A stretch of DNA of 64,000 bases from Periplaneta americana. Its lineage: Eukaryota; Arthropoda; Insecta; Blattodea; Blattidae. The stretch is from positions 112,013,001-112,077,000 of the forward strand of contig NC_091117.1 in the NCBI RefSeq assembly GCF_040183065.1, written 5' to 3'. A program made the translations under genes and the position numbers. The notes below the pieces were generated by a model. That model saw only the letters and a program-made list of their open reading frames with translations. It was not told the origin of the DNA and made no database searches. Shown in pieces: positions 10,956-20,220 of this stretch. Every line of letters begins with the position of its first letter. The stretch's first letter is position 1.

Positions 10956-11140
10956 TTAGGGTATCACTTATTGATCCAAGTTCATGTCCATATTGAATGA
11001 GATGGGATGCATATTTAGATTTTGTTCTGTTGTGTTTAAAATCGGAGATGTGCTCTTTCTATCTTGTTTTAAAATTCCGTTTTGTTTGCCCAATATATTT
11101 GGCAATACAGGTTTTGCACTTTAACATGTATACTCCTTTC
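10956..11140 (-). pseudogene. PLE2 GIY-YIG endonuclease domain
   Basis: The minus strand translates to GVYMLKCKTC, then AKYIGQTKRNFKTR and KEHISDFKHN, followed by a His-rich tail (HLIQYGHELGS). This is the GIY-YIG fold signature with the conserved R in ...QTKRNFKTR and the downstream EH. It lies C-terminal to the RT on the same strand, as in endonuclease-positive Penelope-like elements. In-frame disruptions are present. Confidence 0.8.
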
Positions 11141-11689
11141 ATGTTAATTTTATCGGTGTGGTGTAACGGATTGTTGATATTATTATTTAATTTATTGTTG
11201 GTTTTATATGCTAATTTTATATTTTCTTTTTGGAAAAAGTTTGCTAATTTGTTAGAAATTACTTTATTGTATGTTAACGTTGACCATGTTTTGTTATTTT
11301 CTTTAGTGTTCCTGGATAAAGTAGATGAACTTTTCGTTCTTTATTCATTTTCTTTTTTATGTATTAGTTTTTTTAATTAAGGTTCTGCTATAACCGTTTT
11401 CTTTTGCGATGTTAAAAATATTTTGTATCTCTTTTCTATATTTTGTGCGAGATAAGGGAATCTGTAATGCTCTATTTATTAAATAATGAAACGTGCTCAA
11501 TTTATGAGAAAAAGGATGTTCTGAGGTTGCTGGTATAATATGATTGGTGTGTGTTGGTTTCCTATAAATATCAAAGGATAAGTTATCTTTTTGTTTTATT
11601 ATTTATATATCCAAAAATGGTATGAATTTATTCTTTTCCAATTCAATTGTAAATTTTAGGTTGTTATGGATTTGATTGAAATCGTGTAC

Positions 11690-12430
11690 GATGGAATCAC
11701 TATTCGTTTTGTTGTTATACAGTATATTATAATGGTATCGTCTACATATCTGCGGTAATATGTTATATTGTGTTTATTTAATAAATTTTGAACATGGTTT
11801 CTTCTATGTGCTGCAAAAAGATTTCTGTTAGGATGCCAGATAACGGACTCCCCATTGCTAAACCAGTATTTTGTTTATATATTTTTTGATTAAAAGTGAA
11901 ATAATTTTGTGACGTGCAAAGTGTTAGTAACTGGATTACTTGTTCGATTATGGAATCATTGACTTTGTTTTCACTGAGCTTTCTTTTAATTAATTCTATT
12001 GTTTCTTGAACCGGTATGTTCGTGTATAAATTTTCTATGTCCAGTGATATTAATTTTGTATCTTTGTTAATCGTGATGTTTTTTAGTTCATTTACTAAGT
12101 GTTCTGTATTTCTTATAGAGTATGTGTTTTTCAAATTAAGGGTTTGTTGTAACCATTTTTGCAAGAATTTACTTAGTTTGTAATTGGGTGAGTTCATGCT
12201 ATTAACAATTGGTCGCATTGAGAGAACAGTTTTGTGAGTATTAGGCAAAGCCTTTAGGGTTGGTATTGAAGGCTTCATATTTATGTATCTGCTCGCTTCT
12301 CTTTCTGGAATAATATGTGGTACTGATTTTAATGCTGTTCTGATTTGTTTTTGAAAAGAATCAGTGGGGTCCAGTTTTATTTCTTCAATTTTGGATTTTA
12401 CTAAAAAATCATTAGTTTTCTCATTATATT
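11690..12430 (-). pseudogene. PLE2 reverse transcriptase core
   Basis: The open frame 12278-11778 carries PTLKALPNTHKTVLSMRPIVN, ISLDIENLYTNIP and NTGLAMGSPLSGILTEIFLQ, which are classic Penelope RT motifs. The catalytic YVDDT follows near 11740 after a frameshift. Upstream on the minus strand, to about 12430, the frame reads EKTNDFLVKSKIEEIKLDP, which leads into the RT. The N-terminal part of the same protein lies inverted at 12507-12995. Confidence 0.88.
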
Positions 12431-12506
12431 TGTCTTAATTTATGAGACTTTTGGAAACAATTGACCAATTTTAGACAGCGTAGTTCAGGATAAAATAAAA
12501 TGTTCA

Positions 12507-12995
12507 ATGGACAAAAAATATAACCACCTACAAAACAAATTAGCAACATTAGCAAATAAGAATAACATTTCCAGACATGAACCGACCAAAACAAAAGAAA
12601 AAGAAAATAAGAACCAGTTAAAATTTGTCAACTTATCAAACATTACATTTTCGGATGATGATATTCAAATTCTTAATCAAGGTTATAAAAACAACTTTCC
12701 TCAGACAAACCTTGCCCGAATAGTAGAAGACACAATAATTGAAACCGAAACCATAATCCAAAACAGTTCTCATGAAAATAAAGATTATCTAAGGTATAAT
12801 GCATCTAAAATTATAAATGATTACAAAAATGAACCCAGAACAAATAACCTCATACAGAATGCCAAGAAAATGAAAAGCAAGATAATCAAATTAAAACGAA
12901 AGTTAAAAGAAAATGATTTAGTACATATAAAAGCAGACAAAAACAATGCAATCGTAATCATGACCAAAGACCAATACACTGAGAGTATTGATATT
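12507..12995 (+). pseudogene. PLE2 protein N-terminal region, inverted
   Basis: A Lys/Asn-rich N-terminal segment ends in LVHIKADKNNAIVIMTKDQYTE, the conserved lead-in to the Penelope RT (K-A-D-K-x-N-A-I-V-I-x). It stops exactly where the minus-strand portion resumes (EKTNDFLVK near 12430). The frame then runs into the terminal repeat through a shared ACACTGAG word (12976-12983), suggesting a microhomology join. Confidence 0.8.
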
Positions 12996-13137
12996 GTGAA
13001 ATGACAGAGTGTATCTGATGATGTTGACATGGTCAACGAAAACGTTCATACATCACACAATTTATTATGTAAAGGTTAACACCTAACAAAATATATAAAG
13101 TAGTAAAGTCAACGACTGAAAAAAAAAATTAAATTTC
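12978..13137 (+). repeat. PLE2 terminal repeat, copy 2 (inverted relative to 9697-9861)
   Basis: Same terminal region as at 9697-9861 but on the plus strand. It ends just before the right-hand target duplication at 13141. Confidence 0.85.
13007..13060 (+). ncRNA. Hammerhead-ribozyme-like motif in PLE2 (plus-strand copy)
   Basis: CTGATGA is at 13015-13021, followed by T, a perfect 6-bp helix (13023-13028 with 13032-13037, loop ATG) and GAAA (13038-13041). A palindromic stem III AACGTT then leads to C as the predicted cleavage position (13047), and ATAC pairs with the GTAT just before CTGATGA as stem I. The layout is hammerhead-like, with the same extra U as in the minus-strand copy. Confidence 0.6.
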
Positions 13138-13152
13138 TAACAGACTCTTATC

Positions 13153-13907
13153 TGCCCCATATGAACTGCCGACAACCAGGGCAAATAAATCGGCGTCACT
13201 CCAACGACGCCGGCTGCCAAACCGCCATATAGGGATGCACATCACTCCGCCGATGTAAATCAGCCAACTTCTTGGATGGTACTCCCATCACAACCACGAT
13301 GTTTTTGTACACAAGTCCAGGAAGAAATACCATCATTGCGGTGATGCTAAGTGCCCCACTCTCAGGGCAAGTATCCCATGGCTCCGACGAAATTAACTAT
13401 CTGACGCACTTTGCGAGTTTCCTACTCGCTGCGACGACGTTAACTCACTCGCCGTCAAGGCAAGAGTCTACAAGACTCCAAAAATGTTCATTACATGACG
13501 TTCCGGCCGAGAGTCCTTTCCACTTCGATGAAATTCACCATGTCGCTCGCACGGAGAGTGCCCTGCACTCCTAACTCTTACTGTGTTCACTCTATGGTGT
13601 TCTAGGCGAGACTCCATTCCAAAGGGGCCCGAACAAAACAGGAAAACACCAAAGTACGTTAGCTTCCAAACCAACCAATCACAAATCAAAGCCTCAAACC
13701 CAGGGTGTCTAAATATACATAATCGAGGATAATCGAAAATACCAAAACGCAACCTAGCGGAGAACACCAAAACCAAAACCCCGCCATCTATGTGAAAGAA
13801 ACCAAAATTAAATAGAATAAAAAGAAAACACAAAAATCCAACAGGAAAGAAAAATAACTATATAAAAAATAGGAAGGAAAACAAAGTGACAAAAAAAATT
13901 CGTCTCA
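13153..13907. repeat. Right LTR, second part
   Basis: Continues the right LTR after the PLE2 insertion and ends AAATTCGTCTCA. It is a direct repeat of about 6945-7672. Confidence 0.85.
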
Positions 13908-13908
13908 G

Positions 13909-14376
13909 TTCTTCACATGATGTATGCAACCACCCAACAGTGGTTGCAGCAGGTTGGTGAGGTAGCGGGCCAAACGATACATAGGGCTGCCAATAGCATC
14001 CACTATAGGCCTTAGCGGAACCTCCGGCTTATATATCTTAGGTAGACCATATAACCTGGGTGGTATACTGCCTGACGGTGAAACTAACCGTTTACTCACG
14101 GCGCGGAGACTGGATATCTTAATTAACAGGTTAGTGCGTCTCTCTACTGAGCTAGTGGAATCTTTCTTCAGAATTTTATGGGCCGGATCGTTCAGCAGTT
14201 GATCGATCTTCTCCTGATACTGCGTTGAGGAAAGGAGGACTTTGGCGTTTCCCTTATCCAATGGCAGAACCACTAAATTGTCGTTCGTCCCATCTGCAGG
14301 GCTCTATTCTACTCTGAGCTGATTTTGGCCTTAGGAATGGTGGCCTTGGTAACAGCCCTGGCAACTTCTCGGCGTA
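13909..14376 (-). pseudogene. PLE1: N-terminal half of RT
   Basis: The minus strand from about 14290 to 13909 encodes VLPLDKGNAKVLLS, PPRLYGLPKIYKPEVPLRPI and VDAIGSPMYRLARYL, the N-terminal RT motifs of Penelope-like elements. It ends in HHVKN, which continues into the segment ending at 6299. Beyond 14290 the sequence carries on as the left arm of a palindrome to 14376. Confidence 0.85.
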
Positions 14377-14409
14377 TTTCTTCCACGCTGTCTTGTGGGA
14401 GCTCTTAGA

Positions 14410-14868
14410 TACGCCGAGAAGTTGCCAGGGCTGTTACCAAGGCCACCATTCCTAAGACCAACATCAGCTCAGAGTAGAATAGAGCCTTGCAGATGGGAAG
14501 AACGACAACTTAGTGGTTCTGCCAGCGGATAAGGGAAACGCCACAGTCCATCTTTCCTCAACGCAGTATCCGGAGAAGATAGATCAACTACTGAACGATC
14601 CGGCCTATAAAATTCGCAAGAAAGATCCCACCAGCTCAGGAGAGAGACGCACTAACCAGTTAATTAAGAAATCTAGTCTCTGCGCCTAGAGTAAACGGTT
14701 AGTTTGATCGTTAGGCAGTATACCACCCAGGTTATATGGTCTACCTAAGATACATAAGCCGTAGGTTCCGCTAAGGCCTTTAGTGGATGCTATTGACAGC
14801 CCTACGTATCGCTTGGCCCGCTATCTCACCAACCTGCTGCATTCACTGGTGGGTGGTTTAATACATCG
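14410..14868 (+). pseudogene. Inverted copy of the PLE1 N-terminal region
   Basis: This is the same stretch as 13909-14376 but on the plus strand, separated by a 33-bp spacer (14377-14409). Translation gives VLPADKGNATVHLSS, PPRLYGLPKIHKP and RYLTNLL with stops and changes. It diverges independently from the minus-strand arm (for example G-S-P versus D-S-P), so the palindrome is old. Confidence 0.85.
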
Positions 14869-15115
14869 TAGATTGTGATCCGTTATTTATGTAGATCGTA
14901 AAAAGTAGAGGTCCAAGAACTGAACCCTGTGGTACACCTGCACCCACGGTACGCCAGGAAGAAAAACGATCACAGACCCGCACACAATGTTGGCGTACTT
15001 GAATGTAGGAGGTAAACCAAGAATAGCGCCATAAATCATGGTGTATCAATGTAGCTATGTGAAACCTTAGGTTAAATGTCAGTTCCAAATGTGTTTCAAA
15101 ACAGATAGCCATAAT
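14869..15115 (-). pseudogene. LINE reverse transcriptase fragment
   Basis: The minus-strand frame encodes FSSWRTVGAGVPQGSVLGPL, then LFTIYIN, the RT motif found in Jockey/CR1-type LINEs. Its upstream part reads LIHHDLWRYSWFTSYIQVRQ, the pre-motif helix region. No catalytic FADD box is present because the copy stops before it. It abuts the inverted PLE1 arm at 14868. Confidence 0.75.
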
Positions 15116-15636
15116 TGGAATACAGTTTTCTTTATTTGTACGTTTTCCATATATAGCTATATTACATAGTTACTTATGGAATTGTTTGTTTATTGCACAA
15201 AGTTTGTGAATTCTGCAGATAGATACCTAGAATAATAATAAATGCAACCAGAATTTTTTTACGAATCTTACTCGTGAAGGAAAACTAGATTCACAGTAGT
15301 TAATTCGTTATGTTAAAATTGAATATCTGAATTTTATTAACTTAGTAAGTGTCTTAACAATGGAAATGAACCCTTTAAACATATACTTGTTTGTCGTTGT
15401 AATGGATGGCTAAAATTAGAAATCATACTCTAACAATAGTAATTTTCTCACTCCTTTATGTAAGCATAGCTCAGTTACTGTTATGAATAAATCATGCTAG
15501 TTACTAGTGCGAGTTTTCTGCATAATTAGTGATAAAATTATTTTATTGAAGATAGTTCCAGAAGTAAAATAATGCTAGAACTATTACATTAAAAAAATTT
15601 CATCCCCATACTACTGCTACTTGTTCATCTAAGGAA
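15116..15636. other. No recognised feature
   Basis: AT-rich sequence with no supported gene, RNA or repeat. Confidence 0.5.
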
Positions 15637-17100
15637 ATGAATACACAGCCTCTTTCAAGTGAAGATAATAGCCGTTTTGTAATAAGCCAAGAGATAAGTA
15701 CAGCTACTGCTACGAAAACATCGCAGAATGTGGATTTACAATGCAGCGTGATAAGGAAATACAACGCTCAGCTGGTAGTTTATGGTTATTTTTATTTGAA
15801 ATTAATTATTTCACACGTGTTCATTATTTGCTGTTATGAATTTCCTTTTATTATATTTATAATAATTATAAGTAAGTGTATTAAAATTTACTCTTTTATA
15901 ATTGTACAGACTTCGAAGAGTCAACATTTTCCAGGTAAATCAATGGCTGAGCATTGTGATTGTAGGCTAAAATGCAAAATACGAATCAACCAAGAGCAAA
16001 AAAGCGAGATTTTCACTAATGATTGGAAACTTGGCAATATTAATAGGCAACGTGATTTTTTAACAGTCTTGTAGTGGTGACTGAATGTAAAAGATAAACA
16101 ATTGTAGTAAATTATAAACGGTCTAAAACACTGAAATTCCTTTTTAATGTTGATAATTCGCGAAAAGAAATCTGCAGGAAGACGTTTCTCGATACTCTGG
16201 ATATTAAGAAGGGTGTACTATATTTTGCTATTGAAAGCAGGACAACACAAATGGAAAAAGGAGTGGGTATGGATCTACAAAAATATCTCAGGAGATGGTA
16301 TCTTTAGTAAAAGATCACACTAACAAATTTCCTACAATGTAATCCCACTATTGCAGGAAGAATTAAATAAAGAAATATTTGAGTCCAAAATTGAATATTG
16401 TCAAGATGTAAGGACTATACAAATTTGAATGTAAGCATAATGGTGTACAACCTGTCAAGAACAATTTTTACCATCATATTTTCAAAATTTATATTGACCC
16501 GTCCTTCCATACACTACGTAAAGATCAATTCTCCAAATTTACAACCTATGAATCATCTAATGCGGAACAAAAGCTAATAATGGATGATAAACATAACAGA
16601 CACACAGCAATAAAGAACAGAGCAAGAGAAGAAAAAGAACTTGACAAAAATGAAGCTAAGCTAAATCCTAATACAATACAGTACATTCTTCTAATTATGA
16701 TTTACAAGTTCTGTATGTCTCCACAGATCCAACGTACCCCATCCTCTTCTACAAAACAAAGTTAACTATATATAATTTTACTATATTTAATATTGGAGAT
16801 GGGAGTGGAAAATGCTACATGTGGGATGAAGTAGAAGGTGGGAGAGGGCTTTGTGAAATTGTTTGATGTATCTTTCACCACCTTGAAAATTATTTCAGAA
16901 ACAATGAAGAGTGTAAGGCTCTTAAGTGACACATGTGAAGGACAAAACAAGAACCAGTATGTAGCTGCAGTGTTCATTTATGCAGTAATGGTGTTACCAA
17001 TAGATACCATTGACCAAAAGTTTGTATGTAAGATGGAGTGCGAATCGAGGCATGCCAGAATGAAGCTGCGTCAAAAAGTGTACCAGTTTATAAGTAATTG
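15637..17100 (+). pseudogene. Degenerate transposase-like coding sequence of a multi-copy family
   Basis: Scattered frames on the plus strand line up as one decayed protein. Visible blocks are CRLKCKIRINQEQKSEIF near 15964, RKEICRKTFLDTLDIKKGVL near 16160, FHTLRKDQ-like sequence near 16510, YPILFYKTKL-like sequence near 16735 (adjacent frame) and LLSDTCEGQNKNQYVAAVFI at 16918-16977. The last block carries an Asp in the setting expected of a catalytic residue. I recall similar sequences as abundant unnamed proteins in insect genomes and suspect a cut-and-paste transposase, but I cannot name the superfamily. Frameshifts and stops occur throughout. Confidence 0.5.
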
Positions 17101-17143
17101 ATTAACTAGCGGACTTACTCGTGTTAATTATGTAAGTCTTTGC

Positions 17144-17190
17144 GGCTTACAGCTGTTTCGGTGCTTCATCACACTATCCTCAGAGCCTAC
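17144..17190 (-). ncRNA. Hammerhead-ribozyme-like motif at the PLE3 3' end
   Basis: The minus strand reads GGCT, CTGAGGA (17177-17183), a short stem II region with GTG/CAC, GAAA (17156-17159), a self-complementary stem III ACAGCTGT, A, and then AGCC (17144-17147), which pairs with GGCT as stem I. The N7 position of the core tolerates any base, so CUGAGGA is acceptable. As in PLE2, an extra U precedes stem II, and stem II has an A-C mismatch. The palindromic stem III again suits a dimeric fold. Confidence 0.55.
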
Positions 17191-17442
17191 TAGATCTCGG
17201 CGTCATCTCAACTTCTCTGCCTGTTATGTGGGTGCATTTGATTGTTGAAAGGTGATGAAAAGTGGAGTCAAATAGTGTGTGTGTACTGAAATTGATCTGT
17301 GTGTTGGGAATTTTATCGGGGTGTGTTTTAGTATGTGTGTGTATTCCGTATTGTTCTAGTGTGTTGAGTTTTTGGTTCTTGGGTTGTATGTGTAGGATTT
17401 CCATGTCCGCATTTATGTTATTGTATGTATGGTAAGCATTGG

Positions 17443-17621
17443 TTATATGATATATGTAGATATATTGTGTCCTCTGGTTATTGCTTTAATGTGTTCTTTG
17501 CAGCGTGTTTGGAATGATCTGCTTGTCTGTCCAATGTAGAACTTGTCGAAACTATTACATGTGAGTTTGTATACACCTGTGTGGTCGTATTTATTTGTTT
17601 GTGGTTTTTGTGTGTTGAGAT
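17443..17621 (-). pseudogene. PLE3 GIY-YIG endonuclease domain
   Basis: Minus-strand translation gives KYDHTGVYKLTC, then FDKFYIGQTSRSFQTRCKEH and IKAITRGHN. Both halves of the GIY-YIG motif and the following Arg and Glu-His are present. The N-terminal edge is set by the hAT insertion at 17622, and the frame beyond that edge belongs to the hAT element. Confidence 0.85.
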
Positions 17622-18832
17622 CAGTGGCGGTTCCTCGGGGGAGGGAAGGGAGGAACGTCCTCCTCACATTTTCTTCTTTTGAAAGTAAATACCAAATAAA
17701 ATATGTGCCTTGAAATTCGAGGAAGATTCGATAATTTTTAAGTTCACAGCTATAAGAAAAACTCGGTTGATCGAGTTTTAAACGACGCGCGCTCATGTGC
17801 TGTAGAAAACTGTGAGAAAGATGCGAGATTTTTGTGTGGAGGAAAGGCACTCCATTCCTCCTCTACTGCAGTTAACACACATAGACAACAGCGCACTAGC
17901 GGCCAGAGAAAGAAGCAGAGTTTTAAAGGAAGTAAATGAACGGAGAGGGAGGAGATCCTCCTCTGAATCAGCGCATGGGCGGGAAATAGAAGCCGACTGG
18001 TCGTGCAGCAAGCTCGCTACCGCTGCCACCTAACGATGCTGCATTCAACAACGCTGTTAAAGACACCATGTAAACATTTTTAAAATTATAAATCAAAAAT
18101 ATTATTCATTGTACTTTATAAAGGCTACTATTCATGGTTTGAAACTTTCGTGGATATTTGAAAGTTAAAGTCGGGTTTATGTAAATCAAAGAGGAAGTAG
18201 TTCTACGTAGTTGGTCCCTGAAATTCACTTCTATTCATTGTTTACTAGACAGGGCAACAGCCAAGTTGTCAGTTTTGTACAAATATATTTGAAACTGAAA
18301 GTAGGTACGCCAAACTACATCATTTTTAACGTAACAAATTAATCGGCCACCGGCACCTTTGAACAATAATGATAGTATGACTTTACAAGAACTGACATTC
18401 TTCAAAAGGATGTGATACTGAAGTTGTGAAATGTACCTGTGGCAACACATACCACGTAGGTCAGTGCAGTGTTCTCGCTTTCCTCAGATTATTTCCCATT
18501 CCCATTTCCATAAAACGGTTCCGGTTACGAGTTAGTAGCTAGTCTCTTCCAACACATGTGATGCTGTAGTGTGCTCGAAAAATGCTACGAAGTTGTGAAT
18601 TTCCTTGTGATTGTTAATTTGCGCAATTATTCAACAATGAATGGAAGTGAAAACATAATATATTTTGGACAATTTAGGAAACTCAGTTTACAAGAACAGA
18701 TTATTGCTATACACTACCTGGTCTTACATGTATGCATGTAGGCTAATTTGTAGCATGTTTCTTTCAAGAAGGTGTCATTTCGTGCTGTTAACTTCTTTCC
18801 TCCTCTTAAGAAATATGCAGGAGCCGCCACTG
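17622..18832. mobile_element. Non-autonomous hAT element with CAGTGGCGG termini
   Basis: It starts CAGTGGCGGTTCCT and ends AGGAGCCGCCACTG, a 14-bp terminal inverted repeat with one mismatch and the CA-G start typical of hAT transposons. It is 1211 bp and separates contiguous PLE3 coding blocks. No transposase is recognisable; open frames at 17793-18033 overlap on opposite strands. An 8-bp target duplication is not obvious in the immediate flanks. Another terminus of the same type ends at 21593. Confidence 0.75.
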
Positions 18833-20180
18833 GATGTCTTTGTAGTGTGTTTTCTGTTCTATATGCTATGTTGTATTTCTGCTATCTGAATGAAGATGCG
18901 ATCTTATGTGTGCTTTTGTTTTCATATGTTAGTGTAATGTATTTCACGTGTTCTTGTGTTTGTGTTGTGTTTTGCGTGTTTTTGTGTTTGTTAAGTTTTT
19001 GTTTTGTCTTACTTATGATGTTGTCTATTATGTTTGGATTGTAACCGTTTTCTTGTGCTATGTATTTGATTGTGTTCACTTCTTCATTGTAGTGTTGTTG
19101 GCTCATGGATATGTTGAGTCATCTGTGTACCATTGTCCTGAATGCAGCATTTTTGTGTTGTATGGGGTGGTTAGATGTGTTATGTATGTGTGTGGTGGTG
19201 GTGGCGGTTGGTTTTCTGTATATTTTGAAGATGTGTTTGTTGTCAATTTTTGTTATGGTGATGTCTAGGAAATTTATGGAGTTGTTGTTTTCAAGTTCCA
19301 GTGTGTATTGAAGTTTTGGGTGTAATTTGTTTGTGTATTGGTTGAGTTTGTGTACTTGTCTTTTGTTTCCTTTGCATAGTATGAGTACGTCATCTACATA
19401 TCTGTGTCAGTATATTATGTTGTCTGCATATTTGTTGTGTTCATTGTTGAGTATGTATGTTTGTTCTATGTTGTGTAAAAATATCTCTGCTAGTATGCTA
19501 TATATGGGTGATCCCATTGGCAATCCTTCTGTTTGGGTGTAGTATTTATTGTTGTGTGTGAAATAGTTTTGCTTTGTTATGATATCTGTGATTTGGATGA
19601 TTTCTTCGATGTATTCTTGTGGTGTGTTGTTGTCTATGAACATTTGTTTTAGTATCTGTAATGTGTTTTGTATTGGTATGTTAGTGTATAAGTTAGTGTT
19701 ATCGAAAGATGCTAGTGTTGCACTGTGTGGTATGTGTTGTTGTTTTGTTTCGTTGACTAGGTCTATAGTGTTCTTTATTGTTGTCTGTTTTTTTTAATGT
19801 TATGTTGTTTCTGATGATTTTGTCCATATGTGTGGTTAGTTTATGTGCTGGTGCCTGTTTGTAGTTGATGAGGGATCTGATAGGTATGTTTTCTTTGTGT
19901 ATTTTGGGTAGTGCATTGAGTGTAGGTGCTGCTGAATTGATTGGTTTGAGTTGTTGTTTCATGTTGTAAGTTATTATGTGTTTGCTTTTGTTGACTGTGC
20001 TTTTTACTGTGTTGTGGTATTGTGTGGTTGTATCTTTTTCGAGTTCTATGATGTTGTTTTGTTTAAAGTATGTTTCTATTTTGTTGTGTAGGTCTTGTTT
20101 GTGTAGCATTATTGTGCAATTGCCTTTGTCTGCTTTGGTGAAAATGAAGTTATGTTTCTGTTGTTTTGCTTTTAACTTCT
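18833..20180 (-). pseudogene. PLE3 reverse transcriptase and linker
   Basis: The minus strand from 20109 encodes APTLNALPKIHKENIPIRSL. The frame at 19643-19407 carries EGLPMGSPIYSILAEIFLHN, and the YADD-like box follows as KYADNIIY, in which the second Asp of the catalytic pair reads Asn. The segment 19106-18882 is the Asn/Lys-rich linker between RT and nuclease. Frameshifts separate the blocks. The D-to-N change and frameshifts mark a dead copy. Confidence 0.85.
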
Positions 20181-20220
20181 GTGAAACAGGCGTTGTCGTA
20201 ATGCAGTTCCAAAGTGAAAC

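Larger units (their letters stand above)
9646..13140 (-). mobile_element. Penelope-like element PLE2 with inverted ends and 12-bp target duplication
   Basis: This 3.5-kb insertion splits the right LTR and is flanked by CAGACTCTTATC at 9634-9645 and again at 13141-13152. Minus-strand sequence from about 12430 down to 9646 carries the RT, the GIY-YIG domain and a 3' terminal region. Plus-strand sequence from about 12440 to 13140 carries the protein N-terminus and then the same terminal region. Both outer ends are therefore the same 3' end of the element, in inverted orientation. Penelope-like elements are known for terminal repeats in direct or inverted orientation and for complex insertion structures. 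A single insertion primed at both target strands would explain the single target duplication. Confidence 0.85.
6300..13907. mobile_element. Non-autonomous LTR retrotransposon (LARD/TRIM-like) inserted in PLE1
   Basis: Two direct repeats with TG...CA ends bracket a 1340-bp internal region (7673-9012) with no gag, protease, RT or integrase. The right LTR is interrupted by PLE2. Both outer flanks lie in the same PLE1 coding sequence. The left flank ends ...GAATTC and the right flank begins GTTCTTCACATG, consistent with a 4-bp target duplication that has one mismatch. I could not find a convincing primer-binding site or polypurine tract on either strand, so orientation is unassigned. Alternative: a different class of element with long direct terminal repeats. 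Confidence 0.7.
17101..20220 (-). mobile_element. Penelope-like element PLE3, interrupted by a hAT element
   Basis: A minus-strand element whose coding blocks run from about 20180 (N-terminus) to 17443 (GIY-YIG), with a ribozyme-like 3' end at 17144-17190. A non-autonomous hAT at 17622-18832 separates the RT/linker from the GIY-YIG domain. The upper boundary is approximate. No second terminal repeat was found beyond 20220. Confidence 0.8.

Noticed and set aside
18772-19311. Long overlapping Cys/Val/Leu-rich plus-strand frames
   Set aside because: They are antisense shadows of the Lys/Asn/Thr-rich PLE3 coding strand.
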